Assembly: GCF_963924675.1 (NCBI RefSeq)
Contig: NC_089220.1
Coordinates: 113,662,697-113,726,696, forward strand
Length of the DNA stretch: 64,000 nt
From: Phocoena phocoena
Lineage: Eukaryota; Chordata; Mammalia; Artiodactyla; Phocoenidae
Direction of reading: 5' to 3'
The notes under the pieces: generated by a model
Seen by the model: only the letters and a program-made list of their open reading frames with translations
Databases searched by the model: none
What the model was told of the DNA's origin: nothing
Program-made: the position numbers and the translations under genes
Part shown: piece by piece, positions 33,909 to 46,040 of the stretch
How positions within the stretch are numbered: the stretch's first letter is position 1
How the letters are laid out: every line of letters begins with the position of its first letter

Positions 33909-34423
33909 GTGGAGCACAGGGTGCTGGATGGTGAGCACCGTTCAACAACAGATCACAACAAGAGAAATTGAAATAGAGAAGTTAATTACTCACAGGTCCT
34001 GGAGGAAGTACACAGCATACCTTGAGGGGCCACATGAGAAGGTCAACGCACAGTGCAGACAGTGAGAGGCAGGACCTGGGGCACATGCCTTTATTAGGAT
34101 CTGTGGGTAGAGTGCTTTGGGGTTCCCAGGCTGGGGCCTTATTTGTTGATTCAGACCAGAGGAGTGGGTTTTTGGTAAGCCCCACAAGGGTCTTATCTAA
34201 GGGGCTCAAAAGGCATACAGGCCCTAGGAGATTGTTGATCACAGGGGCTATTGGGGAAGTCATATCAGGAACTTACATTTGTGTGTGACAGCAGCTGCTG
34301 TCTAGGGCATGTGCTTGCATTAGAGGGCTAGTGTCAGTTTAAGGTCCATGAAAGCTGCTTAGCAGAACAAACTAGATGCTGAAGCAGTAATATCACAGAG
34401 TAGCTTAGCTAACCTCGCAACAC
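33909..34423. mobile_element. Unclassified 515-bp insertion, LTR-like, with 8-bp flanking repeat
   Basis: The old L1 reading breaks off at about 33900 and resumes at 34432. Exact TTTGTTAA octamers flank the block (33901-33908 and 34424-34431). The content (TTAATTACTCACAGGTCCTGG, CACATGCCTTTATTAGGATC) is typical of LTR repeats I have seen in mammals. However, the exact edges GTGGAGCAC...CGCAACAC are not a clean TG...CA, and an 8-bp duplication is typical of hAT elements rather than ERVs. I leave the class open. Confidence 0.6.
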
Positions 34424-34844
34424 TTTGTTAACATTTTATTTAGGATTTATGCATCAGTATTCATAAGAGGTTGTCTGTGACTTTATTTGTGAACTCTTTG
34501 TTGCATTTAGTTATTGCTCACAGCAGAAAATTTGGAAGTATTCATTCTATTTCTGTGTTCTAGAATAGGTTAAATTACATTGGAACTATCTATTCTTTGA
34601 AATTTGGTGGAAACCCTATATGAAACCAGCTGGATCTGGTACTTTTTAGGAGATGAGGCTGTTTGTCGACTCTCCTCATTTTTTTTCCCTCATGGAAACT
34701 TGTCTGTTTAGATTATCTCTTTTTCTGCAGTGAGTTTATGTAAATTATGCTATCTTCAAAAATTGCTCATTTGTCTAGGTTTTCAAATGTATTTATTTTG
34801 AGTTTAGCAAAGTAGCCTTTTATGGTTCTTTTAGTTTGCTTAGG

Positions 34845-35057
34845 TTTTTTTTTTTTTTTTTTTTTGCGGTACGCAGACCTCTCACTGTTGTGGCCTCTCC
34901 CGTTGTAGAGCACAGGCTCCAGACGCACAGGCTCAGCGGCCATGGCTCACAGGCCCAGCCGCTCCGTGTCATGTGGGATCTTCCCGGACCAGGGCACGAA
35001 CCCATGTCCCGTGCATTGGGAGGCGGACTCTCAACCACTGCGCCACCAGGGAAACCC
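34845..35057 (-). mobile_element. CHR-group SINE, full length
   Basis: T-run then GCGGTACGCAGACCTCTCAC through GCGCCACCAGGGAAACCC. Target-site duplication TGCTTAGGTTTT (34837-34848) and TGCTTAGATTTT (35058-35069). Inserted in the old L1, so it is younger than that. Confidence 0.95.
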
Positions 35058-35299
35058 TGCTTAGATTTTGTAGTTATTTCCTTCTAACATTTCTTACTTA
35101 TATATTTACTATTTCCTCCTTTTTCCTGATTAAGTTTTAGCTAGCAGATTAACTGCCTTTCTCCCCAAAAAAGCTTTTAGTTCTATTTATTCTGCTATTT
35201 TCTATTTTCTAACTCACTAATATCTGCTTTTATTTCTATCAGTCTCTTTCTTCTGCTTATCTTCAGTTTATTTTCCCATTTCTAACTTATAATGCTCAA

Positions 35300-36165
35300 A
35301 TTTGTTGTTGTCTTAGATATACAGTTAAGTGTATTCAGAGTGCCCTACCAGTCCTTTTGCTGCAGTTTCCCCAGTCATCTTTTGGTGGGCTGTAGTGCAT
35401 CTTCTAGAAATTTCCACAGAAAACTCATGGGGTCAGTGTTCCCTGAGTTCTTGCATATTAAAAAGTATTGTCCTATGAAGAGGTGATCAAGGACTATGCA
35501 ATCAAAAAATATAGGGAAAGAAGATATTTCGATGTGGGGCATTATAGAAGAGGGGTTCTATAGAGGTGGATCACGCAGATAGTTGCAGTTTTTAGAAACA
35601 TATTATTTTTCTGGATTTTGGTGGTGTGTGTGGAATTTATCAGCTTAAAAATTTACATGTATTACCCTATCTTTGCTCATTCTACATAAATACATTTGTG
35701 CATAATTCTGTATTTAAAACGTATTGTTTATCTTTAAAAGGGGCCCCCAAATTGTATAAGCTTCAAGCCCACAGCACTGGATCTACTTCTGACTGCTGCC
35801 CGGCTCACCCCCATCTGCAAACCCTGTCTTACAGACGACGTCTCTACCTTAGTCCCCTGAGTGTGTCCATCACCCTCCAGAAGTGCATTATTTTTAGGGC
35901 TCTGTGAGCTCTGCTGTGCCTAAACTGTCTCTCCTCCTCTTCTTTATACTTCCTCCTCTGGAGCTCCAGAGAAAATTTGTTTGCCTTTTGTATCCCTTTA
36001 GAAAGTTGATGTATGTTTCTTGGTTCTGCCAGAAATGGAAGATGGTATGTTTTTTCCTTTTATCCTCATTTTTGGACTATTTCCACAAGCAGGAGGGGGA
36101 GAATGCTGACTTATGCAACTATATTCACACGAGAAGTCCATTTCTGTCATTTTAAACATTTCTTT
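35300..36165. other. Unassigned DNA
   Basis: No repeat recognised with confidence. The first 150 bases may be part of the old L1. Confidence 0.4.
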
Positions 36166-36169
36166 CTAT

Positions 36170-37260
36170 TTTAAAAATAAAATACATATACGTTATAGAA
36201 AATTCAGATCCTGAGAAGTATAAAAAAGAAAATTAAAACCATCACTGTTAAAATCCTTGTGTATTTCTTTCTAATCCTTTTTCCATGCTTACATATTTTC
36301 TTTCCCTTAAAAAACTGGGCTCATTCTAAACCTGCATGATAAAAAAATCTTGTTTTTTTTTTTTCACATAAGCATTTTCCCAAATCACTAAAAGGAAAAA
36401 AAGGGTTGTAAAACCTGCATAAAATAAATTATATTATCATTTCCATGTTGTAAGCATTAGGTGATTCTATATTTTCTATCATTATAAATTGTACTATACA
36501 GGTTGGAAAACTATGGTTCATGGGCCAAATCCAGCCTGTGGCTACCTGTTTTTATAAATAAAGTTTTTTTGGAACACAGCCATGTCCATTCCACTATGTA
36601 TTGTTTGTGACTGGTTTCTCCCTGCAGTGGTAGAGTTGAGTACCCACAGAGACTGACTGGCCTGTGAAGCCTAAAATATATGCTCTCTGACCCTTTATAG
36701 AAAGTTCCCTACCCTGTTGTACTGCAGTGAACATCTTTCCATGTTCATTTTTTATATACATGCTATGTATATACATGTTTATTTTCTCAACATAAATTCC
36801 TAGAAAGGGAGCCATTTTGATCAAAGGGGTATGGACATCTTTATGACACTTGACAAATTGTCCACCAGAAAAGTTTCACTTTTCTGTAAGATCCACGCTT
36901 ACATAACTAGAAGATGAAAGTTTGCCCTTATCCCCACACCCTTGAACAACACTGGGCATAATCATATTTTGTAACAAATTCTGTAAGTTGATGAAAGGTG
37001 TCTTATTTTCATTTGCCTACCTTTGGTTACTAGTGAGGTGGAACGTTTCTTCATAACTGTCACTACCGTTTCATTTCTGAACCGCCTGTTCACCTCCTTT
37101 GCACATTTTCCTGTTGGAGTGTTTGCTCTTTCTTCGTGACCTGTTAGACGTATTTAAACGTTACGGATATTATACATGTGATGCTTTGGATGTTGACAGC
37201 TTTGCTTTTTCTCAAAATAATGTGCTCTCAGTATCCATAGCAAGAATGGATGGTATACCA
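36170..37260 (-). repeat. Old L1 (L1M-type), split by a hAT element
   Basis: Left piece: antisense 3' UTR with AGAAGTATAAAAAAGAAAAT and a T-rich stretch. Right piece from 36717: GCAGTGAACATCTTTCCATG, TAAATTCCTAGAAAGGGAGC, GACAAATTGTCCACCAGAAA, then CCTGTTGGAGTGTTTGCTC. These are end-of-ORF2 phrases in antisense. Confidence 0.8.
36499..36716. mobile_element. Short hAT-type DNA transposon (MER33-like)
   Basis: CAGGTTGGAAAACTATGG at the left and GAAAGTTCCCTACCCTG at the right are decayed inverted ends. Between them, GGGCCAAATCCAGCCTGTGG, AAATAAAGTTTTTTTGGAAC and CAGAGTTGAGTA-like phrases (GTAGAGTTGAGTACC) are characteristic. Target sequence TTGTACTG follows and TTGTACTA precedes it, offset by two bases. 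It splits an old L1. Confidence 0.85.
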
Positions 37261-38136
37261 TGAGTCTGAAGTCATATGTCAGTTCTTTCCAGCTTAGGTT
37301 TTCTTTAGAAGGAAAGTACATGTGTGTGGGAAAGCTAAGGACCTGGCTTCTTCTCCCTGAACCTAAGAGAAAGAAAGCTTCCAGAAAAGAAACCTAGCAG
37401 TTTAGGAAGCAAACACCTTTTTCCTTTCTTTTCTCAGGCCCGGAGTTAACCCAGGGTCTTCTTCAAAGCAGAAAAGCGCCCTCCTGCCATTGTTCCTGTA
37501 TAAGCCTCTAAAGCAATTCCATACTCATGGAGCCTGGTAGAAGGAATGGATGTGTGTGGCAGTCATTATTGCTGAAGCATGCCACGTTTAAACCCTTTGC
37601 TCTCCGTGAAATATCGTTTTGATGTTTTTCAGAAACCGTTTAATGAACTGTTTAAAAAAGGGTTAATTGCTGTAGTGTGGAAAGTAGCCCCTTGAAAAGC
37701 CACACCAGCCATCACACTTTCCAAATAAAATTTTGTGAATTCTGGTGGGCGTCTTGGCTGGGAGGAGGCAGCAAGAGGATACTTCAGAACCACATGGTTG
37801 TCCCTCATGTCTTAAAATAAACAAACCTGCTTGGGTTACTCAGAGTAAAATGGTTTGGGAAGACCTTCTCAGGTTGGCATGAAAGCACACACACTAAGCC
37901 AGCTTGCCCCTCATTGCCCTCTCTGTGCTCTGGGATAAGGAGGTGATAGCAGGTTTTCTGAGCCAGCCGGAGGGTCTAACGTTTAACTGTGGGACTGCCT
38001 GTGGCCTCTTCCGAAGTTTGGCTGGCAAATCAGGGCTCCATCCCTGTACCTCTCACTCTTATACTTCTTTGATTGTTTATAATATTTTATAATTTCCCCT
38101 GAGTTAGGAGTGGAGCCATCTCAAACTTAATAATAA
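37261..38136. other. Non-repetitive DNA; possible conserved segment 37560-37740
   Basis: No repeat recognised. Around 37570-37690 the sequence (CCACGTTTAAACCCTTTGC, GAAACCGTTTAATGAACTG) lacks transposon-like phrases. Conserved function is a guess. Confidence 0.4.
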
Positions 38137-38310
38137 TGTATATTTTTGTATAGCACCCCACAGGTTCAATGAGCTTCCTTCGTGTGATCTTTATCATCTG
38201 TGAGGAAAATGTAGCTGACCATTCTCCCCATTTTACAGCTGAGTAAACTGAGGCTCCAAAAAGCTTGATGGGTTCTTGTGTGTGAGTCATACGACTGATG
38301 TGCATCAACA
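38137..38310 (-). repeat. MIR SINE fragment
   Basis: CATTCTCCCCATTTTACAGC, TGAGTAAACTGAGGCTCC and the upstream GAGCTTCCTTCGTGTGATC are antisense MIR. Confidence 0.75.
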
Positions 38311-38474
38311 TGCGTGTATGAACCTGGGCTTTATTATTACTCCAGGAACTCCATACACTTCAATGTGGACAAAAAACACAATTGGATTGCCCTGAAAGTG
38401 CCGGCGCAAGCTCTCTTTGTCTTGGGGATAGCAGCTTCTTTCACCCAGAAGGGAAATATTTATCCCGCTCACTC

Positions 38475-38640
38475 TATGTACTGTCCATTCTGGGAGGTGT
38501 TTTACATACAGTATATTGAATCGGTCATAGGTACCCTGTGAAGGAGGGGCTATTGCCATCGTTAGAGCTGGGGAAAGGGAGGCTCAGAGTGGTTACCTTG
38601 CCCAAGAGCACATCAGAGGTTGCGCCGGGTGTGAACCCCG
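38475..38640 (-). repeat. MIR SINE
   Basis: AGCTGGGGAAAGGGAGGCTC, GGTTACCTTGCCCAAGAGC and GGTTGCGCCGGGTGTGAACC are the antisense MIR core and B-box region. Confidence 0.75.
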
Positions 38641-38895
38641 CCCCGTGCAGACCGGCTACTTAGTGTTGTGCTGGCCTGCATGAGGCTCAGGTTGTGAGTG
38701 GTGGCGAGGGCGCGGCTGTACCTGGCAGCCTCGACCCAGCCCTTCCTAGTTCCCAGCACTGCTCTCGGGTAGCATCTGAGTGATGGAACACCCAGGTGTA
38801 ATCCAACTTTAATTTGATTAAAGACTGCAAAGGTCAATTTCATAAGGAAATTATGCATACCAATATGGGGAGGTTTCGTTTTGGTTTTTTGGGGG

Positions 38896-39087
38896 CGGTA
38901 CGCGGGCCTCTCACTGTTGTGGCCTCTCCCGTTGCGGAGCACAGGCTCCGGACGCGCAGGCTCAGCGGCCATGGCTCACGGGCCCAGCCGCTCTGCGGCA
39001 CGTGGGATCTTCCCAGACCGGGGTATGAACCCGTGTCCCCAGCATCGGCAGGCGGACTCTCAACCACTGCGCCACCAGGGAAGCCCC
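38896..39087 (-). mobile_element. CHR-group SINE, short form, tail side replaced by GGGGG
   Basis: CGGTACGCGGGCCTCTCACT through GCGCCACCAGGGAAGCCCC. The T-run normally found before GCGGTACGC is replaced by TTTTGGTTTTTTGGGGG. No good duplication of its own is visible apart from short T/G-rich sequence on both sides (TTTGTTTTTTT at 39088). Confidence 0.93.
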
Positions 39088-39091
39088 TTTG

Positions 39092-39412
39092 TTTTTTTAA
39101 ATTTATTTATTTTATTTATTTATTTTTGGCTGTGTTGGGTCTTTGTTGCTGCGTGCGGGCTTTCTCTAGTTGCGGCGAGCAGGGGCCACTCTTCGCCGCG
39201 GTGCGCGGGCCTCTCATTGCGGTGGCTTCTGTTGTTGCGGAGCACGGGCTCTAGGCGCTCAGGCTTCAGTAGTTGTAGCACATAGGCTCAGTAGTTGTGG
39301 CGCATGGGCTCAGCTGCTCCGTGGCATGTGGGATCCTCCGAGACCGGGGCTCGAACCCGTGTCGTCTGCATTGGCAGGCGGATTCCCAACCACTGTGCCA
39401 CCAGGGAAGCCC
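39092..39412 (-). mobile_element. Long CHR-group SINE (GGCTGTGTTGGGTC type)
   Basis: A longer form: low-complexity (ATTT)n, GGCTGTGTTGGGTCTTTGTT, GGTGCGCGGGCCTCTCATTG, GCTCAGTAGTTGTGGCGC, and GTGCCACCAGGGAAGCCC. TATGGGGAGGTTT at 38864-38876 and 39413-39425 flanks this SINE and the shorter one together, so the long SINE inserted first and the short one landed at its T-rich side. Confidence 0.94.
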
Positions 39413-39425
39413 TATGGGGAGGTTT

Positions 39426-41639
39426 GTAAATTACACATGAACCTTTGTAAATGAAAAAATTTAGGTAAAACTTTTTTCAGTTTACACCTACTGTTTTTAT
39501 TTGCAAACAATATTGTTGGGAGTAGGATTTTTTTTTTTTTTAATTACAGTGAAATAAATGAACACCAACATAAAACGAAAGGATTGGGTTCCTCTCTGTC
39601 CCCATTTTTTCCTTTCTAACCCCACCTTCCAAGCTGGGAAACCTTGTGCCCTAAACGCGCCAGAGGGCCCAAGTCATGATCAGCCCTAGAGTCTCGAGAA
39701 TTCCAAAGGCTGGCACAAAGCACAGGCAGCTTCCAGATCCAACAGGACACGGATTTTTAATTAAATATTTTCAAAAGCTTTCAAGCAGCCTAAGTATGTA
39801 TTATACAAAGTTTCCTCTTTACTCTTCCATATTCTGACCCCCTCCCCCATCACCACATCATGGATCCCCAAAGAAATACTGTCTGGATCCTTGCCCATTA
39901 GAAAATTCACTATTTTTCTTTTAAGTTCTGTTTCAGTTCAGGAAGAAGAGTGGCTTTATAAACCATTACCAAATCAAAGCCCCATCAGAGGAGGACAGAA
40001 GCCCCCATACATTGGGATGAATTATTTTTGGTTCTTGATTTTATGCCAGTGCTAGTGAAATTTCACAGCTGGTTATTAAAAAATCCTGGGGTCCGGGTTT
40101 TGTACTATTTATGTCACAAGAAACAGGAGAAATAAAATACCCTAAAGATATGAAAATATTTTGTAAATTGACATATTTGGGGCATATGTTTCTCTTTCAG
40201 GGCCTAGGAAGTGATTTATGTGCTCTGATGAAGTGCTGGTAGAAAGACCTCCACTGAATCCCCGCTTAATGGTCCACGCACCTTCCAAACTATTGATACA
40301 ACTGACCTGACTAAGGCCTGTGGCGGGTGAGAGGAGGGAGACTGAGGAAATGGGGCCAATTTATTGCCTTTCAGAAAGAAATGGTGCGAGTGACCTAAGT
40401 CACAGTTTCCTCTAAAGGTGGAAACTGCTAACAATTCAAGTTGACAACTGCCAATGGGAACCCAGCTTTGCTTTTCTCCCTATAAACTTGAATCGTTGGG
40501 TTATTTGAGAGAATGCAAAAATGGAGTGCCCCCCTTGTACTGCTTGGATCACTTCCAGCCCTACCCTCAAATGCAAAGATCCAGACACCAAAGTCCCTTT
40601 TCTAGACATGAAGATGGCCCACAAGCCAGCCCCTCCCAGAGCAGACATATACCTCCATAGAGGAATGGGCTTCAAATGTCTTATTGTGATTACCTAATGG
40701 TTCCCAATATCCAGTCCTCTGAGAATAACACTCTAAACTGAAATACGGAAAGTGTAGTTTCTCTTTGTCAGTTAGAAATATGCTATAGGAGAAAAGGAAT
40801 CATTTTTTTCTTTGCTCAGGAGAACTGACACCCAACAAATCAAACAGGACATGCCCAAGCTGCTGGGTCAAGAAAACTGCAGACTGCGGAGGTTGGGAAG
40901 GATTAAAATGAGGGTCAATATTATTATCGTTGTAATGAAAAGGATTTGGGTTTAGAAACTTCCCATGTGGGCTGTAAAGGAGGAAGTCTAAAGCTATATT
41001 TCACAGACACATCTCACTGCCCCCCAGGGACACTCCCAAGTACCCAGTCCATCTTATTCTTAGCTTCTCCATGAGGCTTCACGTCAGGAAAAGAGCGTGC
41101 ATCTCATTTAAGCCCATGGTAGAGTCACTAGAGGGGCTGATTACAGCTTCAGGCTTTGGAAACATTCAGGACAGGGCCTCCTCCGTCTGTCTCAGGACAG
41201 TCAGCTGAGACTCACACTCATTTCTTTCCTACGCAGTAAAGCACCATCTCAGGTGCTGGCCCGCCTTGGAGCAGAGGCTTCTTTCTTGGAGGGAATGGTG
41301 GATCACAGCTAAGTACCATCCTTTGATTTCTTAAGTTACAGATCAGCTTGGAACCTCACTTGTCCTGCATGAATCTCTTCCTTGATTAAGCTGAACTGAG
41401 ATCGTTTAACGATGTTAGTGAGATCCGTCTGTAACTTACATGAACTACAGCTTTTGCATCCTAATGTTACCTCATGGTATAAAAAAGATAAGTTTTTGAT
41501 ATTAAAATTGACGTAGCGTACAATAGAAAGCTGTCGATTTGAAGCATTACATTAATTAGGATTAGAATCTACTGCACAAAGAGAAGACTCAAAATAACCA
41601 TGGTAGAGTCCCAAAGGGGGTTTTCTTTTTCTTTCACTT
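39426..41639. other. Non-repetitive DNA, 2.2 kb without recognised features
   Basis: No interspersed repeat, exon or RNA recognised. A T-run at 39529-39541. This is one of the longest clean stretches in the window. Confidence 0.5.
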
Positions 41640-41990
41640 GAAAGAAGTCTGTATGCAGACAGTGAGGATCCTAAACTCCTCTGCTGTTTTGTTCTGTCCC
41701 CTCAGTATGCAGCTTTCATCCAGGTTGCCTCAGGGTGCACGGGGCTGCAGGAGCTCCTGTCAACAGAAACGCATTCCAGGCAACAAGATGAAGGAAGGAG
41801 AGAAAGACAAAAAGTGGACTACTGCTTGTTCCCCTGTTGGGGAACTTTTCCAGGAACTCGCCCTACAACTTCCACTGACATCTCATTGTACACCCCTGGC
41901 AGCAAGAGAGGGTAGAAACTATAATCATTTCGTTGGGCTCCCTGATGCATGGACTAAAACCAGGGTCTGTCCTAAGGAAAAATGAGAGAA
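41640..41990 (+). repeat. Ancient interspersed repeat, family unresolved
   Basis: CCAGGCAACAAGATGAAGGA, GGGGAACTTTTCCAGGAACTC and CACTGACATCTCATTGTACAC follow the layout of the old repeats at 8.5 and 20.1 kb. Weak; the open frames here are chance. Confidence 0.45.
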
Positions 41991-43439
41991 CGAGTAAGTG
42001 ACTCAGCGTGTCTACCACAAGCAGTACTAGAGAAAGGAGAAGACTGTGGCACAGCCCCTGCCCCCTTTCCTCTTGGGGTGGCAGCAGCTGAAAATGAGAG
42101 AAACCACTCTGGGAGCATTTTCTAGAAGCTTTGTGCCCTGAGCAAAGTGATGAATTAGTTACCACACAGAGAAGGAAATACATGAGCACTGGGCATACCC
42201 TAGACTTTTCCATCCAAGAAATGAAAATGCCAGTACTGCCGTTGCTCTCTAGCCCCCAAAGAGTATTTTGCAAAAGGAAGGATGTTTTACAGATTCTGAA
42301 GTTGTTGTACCCCAAAGTAGATCTTTCTGCAGTAAAGACGTAATTATACAAATTTGAATATTTTTCAAAATGCTCTGTTAATAAGGAGAAGAGAAAGGGA
42401 GTATGGCCATGTGTATGAAGGTATATATGTGCATGAGATAATATGTATGCATATAAGAAATATATAAAAAATACATTTAATTAAATTCATCTTATAGTAC
42501 TTACTACATTGCGTCCTTGTTCAAGGGGTCTTGTCTACAGACATAAAGTTTAATCTCTTAAGACTGAATTTCCCTGGGGAGAAGCATTACTTTCTAAGCA
42601 ATCCTCACTGGGTTATAAGGCCCCCAGGCTACTGCAGTCTTTGCAATTGTGTTTTCTCTGTTAATCAACATACGATTGTCCATCTTTGAATACAACTATG
42701 GAACTGTAAAGATTTCTCTTTGTAGAATAGGCAGAATGGGCTTTTAATGCCATGGTCTAATAAAAAAAAAAAATGGTTTCAGTACCCTGAAAAGTAAAAT
42801 ATTGCTTCAGGATCATGAACGCAGTGTACTTAGTGGATAGAATGTCTGGTACATGCCAATGGAATTTTCAAATGGAGGAATTAAACATGTTTGAGTTAAA
42901 ATTATATTTAAAGGGAACTGAATTCTTTGCAAGGGAAGAGTCGAGTGTAGGTTGATTCTTCTAATGATTTAGGCACTTGTCCTAACTGGGGGTGGCATGA
43001 AGCCAACATGAGTTGGTGATAGAAATCTAACACTTGAATTTAATGATTGAGTAACTTTTAACTAATAGAAACCCTGCTGTTGGATTATGTTACTCAAAAC
43101 AATATTAAGTTTTGTAACACTGTCTAATCAGAAAGAATCCATGGAAATAATCCATATAATATCGTCATTTATCATGCTTTATGGGGGAAACTACTCATTC
43201 TTTTGGAGAAAGCTGATTATTTCTCATCTAATTAAAACGCTAACATTTTAGGGGCCATTGCAAGTTGGCACCCACAAAACCTTCCTGCTGTGTGCAAGTA
43301 TCTTAAATGTATTTTAGAATATTTAAAATTTTTTCACCCCAGTTGTGCTTGTTATTAATATCTTACTGATACATAAGAGTTGGGGAAAAGTATTTTATTG
43401 TTTCTCGTTCTCTTTTTTTTTAATCCCATGGCTGCCTCT
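41991..43439. other. Non-repetitive DNA
   Basis: No repeat recognised. AT-rich. The part 43000-43330 lacks transposon-like phrases and contains several ATTA/TAAT words; conservation is unknown. Confidence 0.45.
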
Positions 43440-43975
43440 CCTCACGTCCCTCATCCTTAGGGTTTCTGTAGAATCATTCCTTCCTCTCACTGCCACGACC
43501 ACCTCCTCAGTCCAGGCTTCACTGCTGGTTTCCTAGATGTGGAAGTGGCCACCATGGCTGCTCCCTCTGCCTCTGTTTCTGCCTTTTCCATTGATGCTGT
43601 ACAGAGCAGCCGGATTCATCCTCTGATGACATGACTTAGGTCATCTAATCACCAAGCTCAAGAACATCTATTAGTATTGAGTTGATGCCAGATGAAGCGC
43701 TGTAGCTTGGCACTGATCAAGCGCATCCTACTTGTCCCACCCTGTCTTTCATGATTTTCAGACAGAAACCCTTCACCTTGGTCTAATTGGTCCCATTCCT
43801 GGTGCTCAGAGTTGCTGTTCCCTCTTTGCAGTTTTGCTTCACGCTATCTTCTCTACCGAGGATGTGTCTCTTTACTGAGTCTGATCCTTCCCTCAAGGCC
43901 CAGGAGGAAGCCCATCCTTTGCTTTGACTACCCATGGAGCAGTGGTCTCTCCAACACCAAATTTTCAAAGCACCT
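43440..43975 (+). repeat. L2 LINE fragment
   Basis: CCACCTCCTCAGTCCAGGCTT, then GGTGCTCAGAGTTGCTGTTC and CTTCCCTCAAGGCCCAGGAG correspond to L2 3' region phrases in order. Strongly diverged, with poor identity in the middle. Confidence 0.6.
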
Positions 43976-44199
43976 ATTATCCCTGATACTATGTCACGTA
44001 AGATACCATGTACTAGGTTTTCCTTACATTTATGCTCTAAGCAACTTCAAAGCCAGGCTTATATATCTTAGAGGCTTAGCACAATTCTTTATGTATAATA
44101 ATAAGATTGTTGTTGATGATGAAAGGGTATGAAAATATCACCAAAGCTAGGGGTTTTTCTTTCTTTCTTTTGGAGGAGGTAGGAAGAATGAAAGAAAGC

Positions 44200-44425
44200 A
44201 ATTAACACATACTTGGCACTTTCACTCTGTTAAACACTTTCTACGTATGATTATTCTTAGTACAAACTCATGAGGTAAGCGTTGGTCTCCTTATTTTGCA
44301 AAGAAAGAAACTGAGACTCACATTTAATAACTTCGGTTATTAAAGGTTCATGCAGTGAGTCCATGGCAGAGTCTGGGTTTGCCCAGAGTGGACTTGTCTG
44401 ACTTCCAAACCTGTGTTTTGTTTAT
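44200..44425 (-). repeat. MIR SINE
   Basis: CTCATGAGGTAAGCGTTGG, CTCCTTATTTTGCAAAGAAAG and GAAACTGAGACTCAC, then GCAGAGTCTGGGTTTGCCC, in antisense MIR order. Confidence 0.82.
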
Positions 44426-45899
44426 TCTCATTCTCAGCTTCAGTCTCTTCTGCATTTCTCCCCTCGCTTTGTCTCTCTTCCCCTCCGTGATGGTGTTTTC
44501 CACCTCTGCCAATGTGAGCTGTTGACTGCCTTCATACCAGGGCTAGGTAATGCCAAGGTCAGTATTTGCCATCCTTTGGCAAGTGTATTTCGTCATGGCA
44601 AGGGAATTTCATGGCTGAACTGATGGAATAATCCAGTGTGCTCTGGCTTAATTCAGTAACCTTGTGAGTCTCTTTTGATCAGCTAACAGTTGAAGGCAGA
44701 TATGAATTTAAATTTAGATGCAAATAACTCTTTCCATTCTGACACCCTTGTGAAACTCCAGGACCATTTTCGTTTTGGTGTCATTGAGTTATCTTTGTGC
44801 CTTCCCTTATCCTATCTCTGCCTCCTCTGTTTAGTACATGTTACATAATTTCTGCCACCAAAGAGAGAGCAAATCACACAGAGAACACACCTACTTAACT
44901 ATGCTTAAGATCTGCCCAGGAATGTGGAACATGTTTAAATATAAAGCTGAGAATGAGGGCTTTGACATTGATTGATTTTAGAAATAAAGTAGGACTAATC
45001 CACAATACCGATCTCATAGAGAACTATTTTCACAAAATTCCAGAACATTTGTGGGAACTGGACCTTAATTAGAGCCCCATTGTACCGGGATAAATAGCAT
45101 GACGCTTAGAGTTGATATCGCTACTGAAAGGAATGGCACATAATCAGGGCAAGCTGGTACGTTTAGATATTACAGATGTTTAGAACTGCTTGTGTATAAT
45201 ATAGGGTCAGTCCAGAAAGCATTGAAAAATACATCTCAACACTTTTTATGGGCTATTGAAATTAACTAGGAGTACAAAAGTTCAGCAAAATTAGGGTGGG
45301 GAAATGAATGAAAACAATGGGATATGCTTCTTTGTGAACTTCTGTGGAAAACAATTTAGAGGTCACCATGGATCACAGATGAACAGGAACACAATATCTT
45401 ATCCAAAAGCAAGCACAAAGGATGTTTGAACAGTTATAGAATCTATTAAAAATCTTCCAACTTAACATTAACTGTGTACAACAATAATGTATCAAGTTTT
45501 ATGCTTCACAAGTTAGAGAAATGAAACTCAAAGGAGTTCAAATATGATTAAAGCAATGGAAAGTAAAATGTAAGAAGAGTTGACTTGAAAAATAATAGAT
45601 TGGATCATTGTATATTATATATTGAATAGAGGCAAGAGGTTCTACAGAAGATAACTTCAGGCTCCTGTCCATCTTTAGATAGAAAAAGCTAGAAAACGTC
45701 GTAAGTGAGAGTTGGAGAAAGAAAACAAATCATTTAAATGAGATCTTTGTGGCATATGGTCAAATATTGGATCCTCACTACTGACCCCACACATGCTGTT
45801 GCTTCAGTCCTCAGGTGTGCCAGGTGCCACATCAGAGGCTGTCATCTGACTCAGGGAATTTGCAGTCAAGTGTACTTACATACTGTTGAACGTGTATAG
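44426..45899. other. Non-repetitive DNA
   Basis: No repeat recognised in about 1.5 kb. No exon-like sequence seen. Confidence 0.5.
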
Positions 45900-45948
45900 T
45901 GTATACTGTATATCCATATATATCATATGGGTATAGATATATGGTATA

Positions 45949-45997
<49 letters not shown>

Positions 45998-46040
45998 TAT
46001 ACACGGTATATATACTAACATGTATAGTATATATAAGTGA
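45900..46040. repeat. (TA)n/(CA)n-rich microsatellite
   Basis: A pure TA run of about 35 bases sits at 45952-45984, followed by ACACACATATACATATACAC. Likely length-variable. Confidence 0.92.

Larger units (their letters stand above)
33290..35290 (-). repeat. Old L1 (L1M or HAL1-like), interrupted by two insertions
   Basis: Antisense ORF2 phrases: TAATTTTGCCTCTTTCTAATC (33512), GGCATAAACCCCACCTGGTT (33830), then after an insertion TTTAGGATTTATGCATCAG (34439) and later TTTAGTTCTATTTATTCTGC (35180). The coding part is beyond use. The unclassified 515-bp insertion (33909-34423) and the SINE (34845-35057) cut it into three pieces. Confidence 0.75.

Noticed and set aside
45900..46040. CRISPR-like or other regularly spaced array
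   Set aside because: Simple TA/CA microsatellite; no spacer-repeat structure, and the genome is mammalian.
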